Positions 22,130 to 33,455 of a DNA stretch of 64,000 nt are shown piece by piece. The position numbers were made by a program, and so were the translations under genes. The notes beneath the pieces are model-generated. The model worked only from the letters and a program-made list of their open reading frames with translations, did not search any database and was not told the origin of the DNA. The DNA is from Heloderma charlesbogerti. Taxonomy: Eukaryota > Chordata > Lepidosauria > Squamata > Helodermatidae. The stretch spans positions 1,860,001-1,924,000 of the forward strand of contig JANEZZ010002061.1 in the NCBI GenBank assembly GCA_026122225.1. Reading direction: 5' to 3'. How positions within the stretch are numbered: position 1 is the stretch's first letter; the number at the start of each line of letters is the position of its first letter.

Positions 22130-22670
22130 TGAAATCAACATAAATAGCTACCTTACACAGAGTCCACCTAGCCCACTACAGTTTACTTTGGCTGCAAGCA
22201 GGTTTCCATCCTCTCAGGCAGATGTCTTTCCCAGTTCTGCTACCCGAGACCCTTTATCTGGGACCTTGTGCATCCAAACCATGTAGGGTGGCCAGGTGTC
22301 CTACTTTACAGAGAACAGTTCCAGGCCGCCCAGTCTAATTCTGGTTTAAAGTTGAAAAACCATAAGAAGGCAGAGCAAAGGCCTTGAAGTTGCCCATTAA
22401 GAGTTAGCACTTTGGCAGCCGACTGAGCAGGCACACAGGTCACCTGGCCACAGCCTTCCCTACTCTGGAAAGAAGTATTGTGTTTCCCTCTAAACTGAAA
22501 TTGTTCTTTCTGAATTTGGCACCTCTCTCTCTCTCTGCATATGTAAATGTTATGCAAATTGGTATTCTGTTTTGCCCTATTTTTTGGCCATGCCTTTTCT
22601 CTGTTTTGGCGATGCATAAAGCGGCCACCCTAAAATCATGAGCTCTACTACTGAGATAAGGCCCATTGAG
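22130..22670 (-). mobile_element. tRNA-derived SINE split by a family D element
   Basis: The left half ends TGGGACCTTGTGCATCCAAA (22260-22283) and the promoter half resumes at 22633 (ATCATGAGCTCTACTACTG). Joined, they read as the B-box-to-A-box region of the SINE at 13420-13590. Confidence 0.75.
22284..22632 (+). mobile_element. hAT-like non-autonomous element, family D (349 bp)
   Basis: Termini TAGGGTGGCCAGG and the inverse of TAGGGTGGCCGC. Flanks AAACCATG and AAATCATG are an 8-bp duplication with one transition, fitting hAT. Other copies are at 33420-34650 (split), 43068-43424, 44952-45691 (split, inverted) and 61433-61817 (inverted). Confidence 0.88.
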
Positions 22671-22817
22671 GACAGGTGTTATGGACTAAACTTGTACTCA
22701 AAGCATTAGTTTATTCTTCAGCAGCACCCGCAACTCATTTCTTTGCTAATGAGCATGGAATTGTGAACCCCTCATATTTTGATATCCAAGAATGAATGTA
22801 CATAACGCTGCCAGAAC

Positions 22818-22997
22818 AGCAGGGCCACCCCTGTCATGAGGCAGGATGAGGCAGCCTACCTCTGGCAGCAGATTTTGAGATGCCATCAAAAAATGCCATG
22901 GCAGTAAACTGACATGATATATATTTTTATTACTGTGGGGTGAGCTATTTAGCTTTTCTTCCTCAGGCACCAAAATATTTTGGGCCATCCCTGACCA
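22818..22997 (+). mobile_element. non-autonomous DNA element, family J
   Basis: AGGGCCACCCCTGTCATGAG start and the inverse of AGGGATGGCCCAAAATATTT at the end. The interior has GGATGAGGCAGCCTACCTC and TTCCTCAGGCACCAAAATA. A longer copy is at 62050-62343. Confidence 0.65.
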
Positions 22998-23094
22998 GAA
23001 ACCTGTTATTTCAAAAGAAATGTCCCTCATTCCTGAACATCCTGGCAGCTCTATCAAATGTAAAACGAATATGTGATCATCCAGGCTACATTTT

Positions 23095-23475
23095 GACTAC
23101 GTTCGGACAATCATAACTCAGTTTAATAAGCTGAGTTATGAACAAGGCTTTTGCCTGCACCCCTTTGCTCCTCCCTTAATGGAGTGAACAAACCAGGAAG
23201 TGCTCAATTAACTATCATTTCCCACTTTGTCCAAACCAGAATATTAAACCATGGTTGGAAGTTGGTTTAATATCCTGGCTTGTTCTAAAGCTGGTAACCA
23301 TGGTTTTTGAGGAAACTATAGCTAAATTAAGTCTGTTTTGTTTGGCTGCATATATACCTCCTTCAGTCCTCTATTCATGGTGTATGAACGGAGAGGAATG
23401 AAAATACTTTATCTACAGGCAAAAATCTCATTCATATCTCAGCTTATTAAGCTGAGATATGATTCTCCAGATTCT
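23095..23475. repeat. segment bounded by two related AT-rich palindromes
   Basis: 23113-23139 reads ATAACTCAGTTTA-A-TAAGCTGAGTTAT (one mismatch). 23435-23461 reads ATATCTCAGCTTA-T-TAAGCTGAGATAT (perfect). In between, AAACCATGGTT-type inverted motifs occur. It may be a palindrome-ended MITE; no transposase is present. Confidence 0.5.
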
Positions 23476-25200
23476 CTAGGACAAGCTTTAGAATCCTCTT
23501 TTTGATCCGCTAAATCTTATTTTTTCCCCTGACACTGAGCGAAATATTTATATTTATATACATATACATATGTGCATGATCTACATGCACAGTTCTCCTC
23601 TGTATCTGTGCTTCACAGCATGGTTTTAAAATCATAGCCAGAATCTTCAAAACATCATAAGCTGTCTATCTTATTATTGGGATGAGGCTGATGGTCTGGA
23701 AAAGCTGTTTGAAAAGATACTAGAGTCAATGGAAGTCACCCACCGCTCACTTTTGCTTGCTCACAATGGTATCATTTTCACTGACTGATTGATTGATTGA
23801 TTTGATTTATATCCCAACTTAACACTGAAAAATAACAAGCAGCTTCTTAACCAGCACTTCAACCCTACACATATTCCATTGGAAGAAAATCCAGTGAAAC
23901 TTGCCTTGAAGTCTGCATAAGATTGCAGACTTCTAATAAACAAGCGTTCCTACCATCATCAAGGTAGGGGTGGGGTTATTTCCCCTATAGCATGGAAACT
24001 TTGATTACTTGAGTCATCTGAAGCTACTGTGCCGACTGTTCTGATTGTTGTAAGATACAAACTGTTCTCCAGCATATACATATGTAAGTTCACCGCAAGT
24101 TAATTGGTGGGGAGTTATAGAATCATTGGCCCTGCCATGCAACAGAGATGACTGACTGATCCTACATTCTAACACTGAACCCATTTGCCGAGTGTAGGTC
24201 CTTACGGAGCCAAAACAGCAACACTGATGTAAAAGGAGGAGGTATCAGCAGGCTTGAGGGAAATCCAAAGTTCAGAGAAGTACAAGAAGCATTAAGAAAA
24301 AAAAAATCCCTAAGGGGGTGGGGGTGGGAGGGAACCAAAACAGTCCAATGAAGAACATTCTCAGTGGTCACAGAAAGGTAACTGACTATTGGGGTGGGGG
24401 GAACAGAAAACTGGTGTGAGGGAGGAGTAATTTAATGGAGTATGTTGGAAAAAGGCATGGCTGGCTGGAACTCTGAACAGGAGCGCTCCATGCAGCAACA
24501 TTTTGTTGCAGGTCACACCTGTCCTTTCGACATGGATTATTTACCTGTATTAGTAGCAGCTCTGGGATTCTTTGCCTTAGAACACAGCTGCATTGGATGG
24601 AATGCAACAAAAATCCAGTACTACTGCCTATCCTTTGGTTTGAACACCATAAAAGCTAGATTTCCGTGTGAAGTATATGTCTTACTTTTTAAGCTTTACT
24701 TCAAAATAAAATAAAATCTCATGATAAGGATCATTCAAATATTTCACCCAGTTACTTTTTTATATCTTTAAACTGCATATCCATTTTTTCAATGCAAACA
24801 ACCATAGCTGAATGCAAGACCTGTTTCTTTTGGAGGTAAATGAGTATGAGACATCTACGTTCAACTAAATTCACCTGAGCCCACAGGCTAAAAAACTAAA
24901 GATACATGTTCTGCAAAACCAGCGCATCTGAAGTACAATAGCTTAGCCACAAAAACACATGTGTGGCATACAATCATCATATGGAATGCACCCCCCCAAA
25001 TTCATTTCTCCAACAAATGGACTTGTTCAGCAACCTCAATAACTCATTTAGAAACATCAGAAACTGAAATTAGCTAGTAGTACTAATAATGGCCCCACTA
25101 AAATGCTAGGGGAGTTTATGACGTGTCATCAGTTGTCTACAGTGAAAGAGAAGCTTCTATAACAGCGATTGCTGGTGGGTACATGACGTGTCATCAGTTG
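23476..25200. other. unclassified, mostly unique intronic DNA
   Basis: 23785-23830 is a short GATT repeat/LINE-tail-like stretch. No exon. 25118-25136 and 25183-25201 are an exact 19-bp direct repeat, ATGACGTGTCATCAGTTGT. Confidence 0.45.
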
Positions 25201-25208
25201 TTTTCATA

Positions 25209-26830
25209 CATTCATTCATTATATTTCTATGCTGCCCCACAGCCAAAGCTCCCTGGACAATGAACACAAATTAAAAAAAACATTAAAATACATTATATAA
25301 AATATAAAACCATTCACGTAATAATATAGAACAAATAACACACACAACAACAACATAGATCTAAAACAAAAACAATCAGCCAGAGACAATCAAGAGACTC
25401 ATTATACGCTGCCAAATGCCTGAGAGAAGAGGGACGTTTTAACCTGGTGTCGAAAAGACGACAATGTTGGCGCCAGGTGGGCCTTGTCAGGGAGATTATT
25501 CCATAAATGGGGAGCCACTACGAAGAAGGCCCTCTCCCTTGTTGCCACCCTCTGAGCCTCCTGCAGAAGAGGCTCCTGGAGGAGGGCCTTAGATGCAGAG
25601 CATAGAGTGTGGGTCGTAGGGATGTACGAAACTTACCTGTTTCGTAAGTGGCATCCGCAGTGGGGGGGGGAGGCGCTCCATCCCTCCCCCCGGAATCCTC
25701 CCTGGCTGGCTCCATGGTGACTCCGCAGAGCCGCTGGCTGGGTGCATCCACAGCCGGACATCCGGCTATGGCAGGTCTGCGGATGCAAATGGCAGCCGGC
25801 GTAGCAGCCGCCATTTGCGTCCCTTCACTGAGCCGTGATAGGCTACGTAAATATTTACGTAGCCTATCACAGCTCAGCAAAGGGATGCAAATGGCGGCCG
25901 GTGTAGTGGACGCCATTTGCGGCCACAGCCTGGCAGCCGCCAGAGCCGCCACTGCCGCTGCCCCCACCGCCAGAGCTGCAGCCAGGTAGGCTCCGTTCCA
26001 GGGGGCTTCCGTGGGGTGGTGGGGCAGGTTGCGCCGTTCCACCACGGATTCCAGGGGGCCGAATTCACTGGAATTCGGCCTCCTGGGGATCCGTGGCGGA
26101 ATTCTCTGACATCCCTAGCGGGTTGGTTCACACCGGGAGAGGCGTTCCATCAGGTACTGTGGTCCCGAGCTGCGTAGGGCTTTATAAGTCAAAACCAGCA
26201 CTTTGAATTCAGCTCAGAAGCATATAGGCAGCCAGTGCAAGCAGGCTTCTCATCCCTGTTATCAGTCTGGCTGCTGCATTTTACTCAAGCTGCAGCTTCC
26301 AAACCATCTTCAAAGGCAGCCCCGTGTAGAGTGCACTGCAGTAATCTAACACGGAGGTTACCAGAGCATAGACAGCTAAAGCCAGGTTATCCTTGTCCAG
26401 ATAGGGGCATAGCTGGGCCACCAACCAAAGGTGGTAGAAGGAACTCTGTGCCACTGAGGCTACCTGAGACTTTAAGTGACAAAGATGGTTCCAGGAGGAT
26501 CCCCAAGCTATGAATCTGCTCCTTCAGGGGGAGTGCAACCCAATCCAGAACAGACTGAGTACCCTCCCTCTGGTCAGGAGAAACACCCACTAACAGCATC
26601 TCAGTCTTGTCTAGATTAAGTTTCAGTTTATTAGCCCTCATCCAGTCCATTGTCGCACCCAAGAACCAATTTAGCACATCCACGCCTCACCTGAAGAAGA
26701 TGAAAAGGAGAAATAGAGCTGCGTGCCATCAGCATACTGATGACAGCACACTCCAAAACTCCGGATGACCGCACTCAACAGTTTCATGTTGAGTGCTGTT
26801 TCAAGTATCAATAAAAGTTGTCCCATGGAA
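25209..26830 (-). mobile_element. L2 LINE 3' part, interrupted by element A3
   Basis: The minus strand encodes the end of L2 reverse transcriptase: RSFGVCCHQYADGTQLYFSF (catalytic YADD changed to YADG), MDWMRANKLKLNLDKTEML, and LQLE-stop-NAAARLITG. It is followed by the 3' region with GCCCACCTGGCGCCAACAT and the tail ATTTCTATGCTGCCCCACAG (plus strand). The frame has stops. The element is cut at 25616/26118 by A3; rejoining the halves at the 8-bp duplication restores the L2 context. Confidence 0.88.
25617..26117 (-). mobile_element. GC-rich hAT-like non-autonomous element, copy A3 (501 bp)
   Basis: Plus-strand ends are TAGGGATGTACGAAACTT and TTCTCTGACATCCCTA. Flanks GTGGGTCG (25609-25616) and GCGGGTTG (26118-26125) differ by two C/T changes at CpG sites; both derive from GCGGGTCG, which is also what the interrupted L2 coding region should read there. 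A 50-bp palindrome with one mismatch lies at 25828-25877 (core GGCTACGTAAAT). The terminal hairpin at 26033-26103 has GTTCCACCACGGATTCCAGG against the CCTGGGGATCCGTGGCGGAA arm. CCGCCATTTGCG motifs are repeated. Inverted relative to A1. Confidence 0.92.
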
Positions 26831-26859
26831 GGAATAAAAGCAAGAAATCTCTCTCTGGA

Positions 26860-27480
26860 TGATGGAAAGTAAGATATTAGAAAGGAGATTTCAATCACAT
26901 ATGGAGAGAATGTCCCTTATTAAAGAAGTATTGGGTGGAAAATTGATAATCTAATAAAGATTTTAGGATGTGAAACTCCACTTGATCAAGCATTTTTCTT
27001 GTTAAATTATATGGATGTTTCTGTCTATCAGGAACATAAAGAATTAACTTCTTATATGGTTACCGCAGCAAGAATATTAAATGCCAAAATATGGAGATCA
27101 CTAATTATGCCTACAATATGTGAGTGGATAGAAAAAAAATTGTGAACTTGCTCTTACAACTAAATGAACACATTATATGAGAACAAAAGGAAAAAAAAGA
27201 CAATGACAAGACAATTTTATAATGAACTCAATACCATTTATTGAATTTTGTAAGAATTTCTTGCTTTCAAAAACACAATGTGATTTTTCTATATTTTGAA
27301 TCTCGTGATTATTTGATCTATTTTTAATTGTATTCAGAGGGGGGAGGTTTGAATTCTAACGGAAGGTAGCTTAAAACAAGTATATTGTTTCCTGTTTAAT
27401 ATTTGAAAATAATTATATTAGATAAGATCAGGTATGCCTTTTAAAAATACATATTATTTTAAAAATGGAAAAGAAAACAA
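26860..27480 (+). mobile_element. L1 LINE ORF2 C-terminus and 3' UTR fragment
   Basis: The plus strand reads HIWRECPLLKKYWVEN, then LDQAFFLLNYMDV and YMVTAARILNAKIWRSL. These fit the Cys-rich C-terminal segment of L1 ORF2. An AT-rich UTR follows. It has stops. Confidence 0.7.
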
Positions 27481-27587
27481 GAGATTAGTTGACTAAGAGG
27501 AGCAAGTACAAAGAATCACCAGGCTGACCTCCTGTGTGAAGTAGTCAAACTCTACTACAACCTTTACAGCTGCAACTTTTAGCCCAG

Positions 27588-27715
27588 AACTGGGGAACAG
27601 ATGGTGCTCCAGATGTTTTTGGGCTACAGTTCCCTTCATCCCTGACCACTGGCCATGCTGGCTGAGGCTGATGGGTGTTGTAGTACAATAACATCTGCAT
27701 GGCCAATAGTTCCCT
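27588..27715. mobile_element. foldback element family FB2
   Basis: CCAGATGTTTTTGGGCTACA and GGGTGTTGTAGTACAATAAC arms, with CTGGCCATGCTGGCTGAGG at the centre. Diverged. Confidence 0.75.
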
Positions 27716-27944
27716 AGCCCTCCAGGTGTTAAATGGTTTGTTTTAATTGATTTGCTATTCGATTAAAACCCTCCTGAATAAAAAGGTGCCATTTATTAAT
27801 CAGGTAACATAAAGTTATATTATTTTTTAATATAGCATACTTATTTTAAACAACTGTAACTAGCCTGCACTACCTTTGGGTTTCCCCTTCTTTCTCATGG
27901 AGGATAGAATACTTCTAAGAGCTGGTGCCTGTTGCAGCACATAC

Positions 27945-28110
27945 TTGTTTTTATTGATTTATTACGTTTCTATACTGCCCCATAGCCAAAGCTCTGTGGG
28001 TGCGTCAAAAAAAATTAAAACCCTAAAATACAGCATGATAAAAACATATTATCAAACCTTGAAAAGTTTAAACAATAAGACCAAAGTAAAAACCAGCAGC
28101 CAGGTAAAGA
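27945..28110 (-). mobile_element. L2 LINE 3' tail
   Basis: TTTCTATACTGCCCCATAGC and CAAAGCTCTGTGGGTGCGTC, followed by the A-rich L2 3' UTR. Confidence 0.75.
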
Positions 28111-28119
28111 TCTATCCAA

Positions 28120-28990
28120 AAACTAGAGCTGTGTGCAAATGGTCTCTCGAAATTCTCCGTCGTAGTTGTGGGCTGAGAAATTGGGGGGACAATTTCACTG
28201 AATTTCTCCAGGGGGAAGAGAAATCCTCAACAGCTTCTCACAGGCACAGCTCGCCATTGGCAAGGATTGTAGCACAGCCTTTTTCTTTTTCATGGGTTTG
28301 GGGGGGGGGGTTGCTGCCACTGCAAATGGCAAGGCTGGAGGCATTTTGCACCCACCATAATGCAGGTGTGAAGGGGACACTGTTGCATCTAGCTCCACAG
28401 AAGAAGTATCTAGTGCTGTGCCAAAATCTGTCCTCCAATTTCCTCAAAGTTTTCTTCCCACATGAAAGAGGCTTTCATTTTTCTACCTCATTTTCAGGGC
28501 ATTTTATAATTTTTTTGAATTCCCTTTGCTGGTGTTTTTGAGCTTACCTAATCATTGCAAGGCGGCCAAAGGTGCTCTTTCTTCCTCTTCTTCTTCCTCT
28601 TCTTCTTCCTATTCCACCTCTTTTCATTGCTCCGCAGCCTTTCTGGCTACTGGTGCTTCCTATTCTGAAAAAGCCCTATGGTGGGAGGAATTACCCTATG
28701 ATGTCTTCCCCTGGGCTTTAATTTAAATGCAGGAAGCCAAGGAGGCTATAGGCATCTGGAGAGATGATTGTACAATGAAAAACAGGTCACTTGCACACAC
28801 TCTCCCTCCTAAGTAACATAAGCACAAGAAACCTGAACCCAAGCCATGAGAATGTCTCCAAATTTTTCTTCACCACTGAATTTCTTTTCAAAAGCCATTT
28901 CTTTTCTATCAAACTGAATGAGAATGTTCAAGAAAATGTGGGAACAATTTTTGGCACAGCACTACTAAAAACACAATGGTCAGGTCTGGG
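28120..28990. other. unclassified DNA with TTC microsatellite
   Basis: Starts TAGAGCTGTGTGCAAATGG, which could be a hAT-like terminus, but no partner end was found. A (TTC)n/CTTCCTC tract lies at 28575-28612. The plus-strand frame at 27876-28541 is not a recognisable gene. Confidence 0.35.
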
Positions 28991-28997
28991 TAGTTGC

Positions 28998-29315
28998 AGG
29001 GGCAAAAGAACCCATTGCGGGTTCTTCCCCCGCCCCCGCATATGCATGACCACAATTTGCATACTTACTCACGATGCAGCACGGGTTGCCATATCGTCCA
29101 AACCCAGCGCATGGTGCTGCGGGGATGGCTTCTTACCTACCCCACAACCCATGGCTTGCAGTAGGGGTTGTGGGCTGGGTAAGAAGCCAGCCCCATGATG
29201 CCGTGTGCTGGGTTCTGTGCTGCATCATGGGTAAGTATGCAAATCATGGTCACATGCACAGCACATACGGGAGTGGAAGAAGAACCCACAATGGGTTCTT
29301 TGGCCCCCATGATCA
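28998..29315. mobile_element. long foldback element FB4
   Basis: Imperfect inverted repeat of about 318 bp. Outer arms GGCAAAAGAACCCATTGCGG and ACAATGGGTTCTTTGGCCC; middle arms AATTTGCATACTTACTCACG and GGGTAAGTATGCAAATCATG; inner arms CCCACAACCCATG and GGGGTTGTGGG. Confidence 0.85.
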
Positions 29316-29359
29316 TCCAAATGCAGCCAATAACACATTGAAAAATAAAATTGAAAGAC

Positions 29360-30775
29360 TAAAAAGCCTAAGAGGAAAAAAAGGTGAAGTACCAGAGGAC
29401 TGGAGGAGGGCAAATGTTGCCCCATCTTCAAAAAGGGCAACAAGAAAGATCCGAGGAATTCCAGACCAGTGAGTCTGACATCACTATCTTGGAAGATTCT
29501 ATAGCAGATAATAAAGCCCTTGATCTGTAGGCACCTTGACCCTAATGCAGTGATCACTAGAAACCAGCATGGATTTATCAAGAACAAGTCCTGCCAGACT
29601 AATCTTATTTCATTTTTCAATTTGGAAGCTTCCTCAGTAGATTGTGGAAATGCTCTGGACATAATATATCTTGACTTCAGCAAAGCATTTGACAAAGTAC
29701 TCCATGATATCCTGAACAGGCTAGTGAAGTGTGGAGTGGGTGGCATTACTACTAGATGGATCCACAGCTGGCTAGAGAATTGTACTCAAAGAGTGCTTGT
29801 CAGTGTTTTTTTCATCAAACAGCAGGGAGGTATCGAGTGGGGTACCACAGGGCTCAGTCCTCGGGCCTGTACTTTTCAACATTTTTATTAATGACTTGGA
29901 GGATGCTTATCACATTTTCAGATGACACAAAATTGGGTGTAATAGCTAATACCTTAGAAGACAGAAACAACATACAGAATTATCTTGATAGGTTAGAAGA
30001 CTGAGCAGAAAATAAGAGAATGCAAGAAAAGTGCAAAGTTCTTCGCATAGGAAAAAGAAACCAAAAGCAAAAGTATACGATGGGGGAGGCAATAGTATGT
30101 GTGAAAAGGATCTTGGAGTTGTAGTCGATCACAAGCTGAATATGAGTCAGCAGTGTGATGTGGCTGCAAAAAAAGCAAATGCAATTTTAGGTTGCATCAA
30201 CAGCAATATAGTTTCAAAATCACAGGAAGTAATAGTTCCACTCTACTCTGTGCTGGTCAGACTTCACCTCTAATACTATGTCCAGTTCTGGATACACTTC
30301 ACTTTAAGAAGGACTGAGATAACCTGAAACAAGTTCAGAGAAAGGCAACAAAGATGATCAGGGGACTAGAAACTAACTAAGTCCTATGAGGAAAGAGTGA
30401 AGGAACTGGGTATGTTTAGCCTTGAGAAGAGAAGACAGGGGTAATATGACAGCAGTTTTCAAGTACCCAAAGGGTTGTCACACAGAAGAGGGCTGAAACC
30501 TGTTCTCTGTCATCCAAGACTGGAGGACATGAAATAACAGGCTTCAGTTACAGGAAGGCAGATTTCAGTTAAACATCAGGAAAAACTTCTTAACAGTCAG
30601 GGCAGGCAGACAATGGAGCCAAGTGCCTAGGGAGGTGGTGGGCTTTCTGTCACTGGAGTATTCAAGCAGAAACTAGACAGCCACCTGTCAGGGATGCTTT
30701 AAACTGGATTCCTGCACTGAGGAGGGGGTTAGCCTCGATGACCTAAATGCCCCCTTCCAGCTCTATAATTCACCC
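29360..30775 (+). mobile_element. CR1 LINE, 5'-truncated, decayed
   Basis: Covers CR1 reverse transcriptase from GEVPEDWRRANV through NQHGFIKNKSCQTNLISFF and DIIYLDFSKAFDKV to the C-terminus and UTR (GAGGGGGTTAGCCTCGATGA). Several frameshifts split it (29074-29472, 29520-29891, 30031-30273). The catalytic FADD region is damaged near 29910-29930, reading as a CACATTTTCAGATGACACAA remnant with lost bases. Older than the copy at 37.9-40.9 kb. Confidence 0.9.
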
Positions 30776-30975
30776 GATGCCAAAAGGACTACAACGTAGG
30801 TGACAGGCGAGCCTCTCTGGGGAGGGTATTCCACAATCAGGGTGCTATCACTGAAAAGGCACTCTCCTCTCCATATGTGTTGGAGATGCCCTAGCTCTGA
30901 ATTCCCAGCATCAAGCAGAGGGTTGGATTTGATGGTTTACAAAGCCTCCTCCAAGTCTATCAGCTCATGATTTCT
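30776..30975. mobile_element. L2 and CR1 tail fragments
   Basis: 30800-30860 resembles L2 (GAGCCTCTCTGGGGAGGGTA). 30870-30975 resembles a CR1 end (CATCAAGCAGAGGGTTGGAT; CCTCCTCCAAGTCTA). Confidence 0.55.
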
Positions 30976-31044
30976 TTATCCAGACGTATAGCCTGTCTGT
31001 CCACAAGAACGTGCCCAAGAGTTTATCTCTGGATATAACTTCTA

Positions 31045-31640
31045 TTGTACAATCCAACAAACTTCAGCTCCTGCAGAAACCTCACTAAGGACATAATAAG
31101 AGCTGTGCTGGAACAGATCAAATGCCTATCTATGCCAGCATTCTGCTCCCCCATTGGCCAAACAGATGCCTATGGGAAGGCCATAAGCAAGTCATCAGTG
31201 CAGTCACACCCACCAGTCTGTGTTCCCCAGCAACTGTTATTGAGAGGCATACGTGACGGTAATATATAGCCATCATGACTAATAGCCATTGATATCCTCC
31301 ATAAATTTGTCTAATTCTCTTTTAAAGCTGTCCAAATTGGTTGCCACCACTACATGTTGTGGTAACAAATTCCATAGCCTAACTAAGAACAAACTGTGTT
31401 TCCCATATATAAAGAGAACATAAGAAGAGCCATGCTGGATCAGACTAAAGGTCCATCTAGACTAGCATTCTGTTCAAACAGTGGCCAACCAGATTCCTAT
31501 GGGTAGCCCACAAGTAAAGAAAGGGGAATGGAAGAGAACTATGCCCTGTGTGAAGAAATACTTCCTTTCATCTGTCTGGAATCCACACCATTTAGCTTCA
31601 TTAGATGACTCCATTGGGTTCTAGTATTATGAGAGAGAGA
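31045..31640 (+). repeat. two adjacent copies of dispersed repeat family I
   Basis: Copy 1 (31045-31395) has GTGCTGGAACAGATCAAATG, CCCCAGCAACTGTTATTG and TTCTCTTTTAAAGCTGTCC. Copy 2 (31405-31640) has AACATAAGAAGAGCCATGCT and GTGGCCAACCAGATTCCTAT. Same family as 36410-36605 and 56165-56480. Confidence 0.6.
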
Positions 31641-31728
31641 GAGAGAGAGAAGTTCCTATCCACTTTTTCCACTTTCACTCCCGACATACCACTGTTTGAT
31701 GTGCAGTGTGTGTGTGTGTGTGTGTGTA
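31629..31728. repeat. (GA)n and (GT)n microsatellites
   Basis: GAGAGA run at 31629-31652 and GT run at about 31707-31728. Confidence 0.9.
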
Positions 31729-31739
31729 CATGACTGTTG

Positions 31740-32160
31740 GTTCCCGCATCACAAAGGTCAGGAATCCACAGTTAATTAAGCTGTCAGGAATAAATGCTGC
31801 TGTCAAAAGACTTGTTATCACAGCTTCAAATGTTAAGTTGCAGAACAAGAATAGCATGTTTTAATGCTACCAAAAGATAAAGGAAAATATGCCTGGCTTT
31901 CTGTACCCATGGAAACTGCTGACCAAATTGACTGGACAACTTTAGGATAACAAATATGTAAAAGGGATAGTTTCAGAATTCTAACAATCAATTAACATTA
32001 TGTTCAAAATTAGCTCCTTTCCTCTTGTTTAATACAACACAGCAGCATTTACAATCACTTTATATAAATGGTGTGCCACAGCATTAAAAACAACCTTTAT
32101 GTATACGGCAATCAAAAGAACTCCAAAATAAACCACACTCATCCGCTGTTACTTCTTAAA
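31740..32160. other. unclassified AT-rich DNA
   Basis: Nothing recognised. Confidence 0.4.
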
Positions 32161-32186
32161 AGGCTATCGTGGATAACATTAGGATA

Positions 32187-32906
32187 GGGCCAGAGGAGAG
32201 TGCAAAAGCTGGTTTGAAACTCAACATTAAAAAAACTAAGATCATGGCATCTGGCCCCATCACTTCCTGGCATATAGAAGGGGAAGAAATGGAAGCAGTG
32301 ACAGATTTTACTTTCTTGGGCTCCAAGATCACCGCAGACGGTGACTGTAGCCATGAAATTAAAAGACGCTTGCTCCTTGGGAGGAAAGCTATGGCCAACC
32401 TAGACAGCATAGTAAGAAGCAGAGACATCACCTTGCCGACAAAGGTCCGTCTAATCAAAGCTATGGTTTTCCCAGTAGTAATGTATGGCTGTGAGAGCTG
32501 GACTATAAGGAAGGCTGAGCGCCGAAGAATTGATGCTTTCGAACTGTGGTGCTGGAGAAGACTCTTACGAGTCCCCTGGACTGCAAGGAGGTCAAATCAG
32601 TCCATCCTAAAGGAAATCAACCCTGAGTGCTCATTGGAAGGACAGATCCTGAAGCTGAAGCTCCAATATTTTGGCCACCTAATGCGAAGAGAAAACTCCC
32701 TGGAAAAGACCCTGATGCTGGGAAAGACTGAAGGCAAAAGGAGAAGGGGACGGCAGAGGATGAGATGGCTAGATAGCATCACGGATGCAATGAATATGAA
32801 CTTGAGCACGCTCCGGGAGAGAGCGCAGGACAGGAAGGCCTGGCGTGCTGTGGTCCATGGGGTCACGAAGAGTCGGACACGACTGAACGACTGAACAACA
32901 ACAACA
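32187..32906 (+). mobile_element. RTE-BovB LINE, 3' end, 5'-truncated
   Basis: An open frame runs from about 32187 to 32894. It encodes the BovB ORF2 C-terminus (LNIKKTKIMASGPITSW; FLGSKITADGDCSHEIKRRL; FELWCWRRLLRVPWTARRSN; YFGHLMRR). The 3' end is GAGTCGGACACGACTGAACG with an AACAACAACAACAACAG tail. The frame has no stop across 230 codons, so this insertion is younger than the one at 14-18 kb. It lies antisense to EPAS1. Confidence 0.95.
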
Positions 32907-33262
32907 ACAGCATCAAGGGTTGGCATGGTGGGGCACCTGCCGAGGGCCCACACCCCAGCAGGGGCCCACCGACAAGACCCCTTTGGAGTTGCTGCTGCTG
33001 CTCCTCCTCACCACTGCAACCTCCTTGTTTACCCGCCTCTTGCTCTGGCCCAGACAACAACAGTGATGACAAGGAAGATGCCACTGCCAGCTTGCTCCCT
33101 GGCTGTCTGTAAGCAAGCAAGTGGTGTTAATGATGAGAAAGAGGGGGAGGATCAAGAGCAGCTGGTAACAACAGCAGGGAGAAGGTAGGCCCACTGAGGG
33201 TGTGGGCCCATTGAGGGTGTCTTGCCCAAAGGCCTGCAAAAACCTGGAGCCAGCACTGTGCT
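32907..33262 (+). mobile_element. non-autonomous DNA element, family E
   Basis: Starts CATCAAGGGTTGGCATGG directly after the BovB tail and ends CAAAAACCTGGAGCCAGCAC. The interior has CCGAGGGCCCACACCCCAGC and GCTCTGGCCCAGACAACA. Confidence 0.75.
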
Positions 33263-33455
33263 AGGAGTTGCTAATTGCACAGCACTGTGCCTTCGAAGAC
33301 TCTCAGTAGCCAGTCTGATCTTCAGATAACAATCACACCAGGCCAAAGGGTTGCATCCTCCCTGACTTTATGCTTTGCCCGAGGGGAGCCGTGTGTCCTG
33401 CTCTGGAGTGGATTGCACTCCCTTTGAAGGGGCTTCAGAGGGCAGTCCTCTGTAT

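Noticed and set aside
25518..26177. Alanine-rich frames on both strands at 25518-26177
   Set aside because: They cross the element A3/L2 junction and reflect GC richness, not a gene.
27876..28541. 221-codon plus-strand frame
   Set aside because: Begins in an L2 tail, has no motif, and crosses repeat boundaries.
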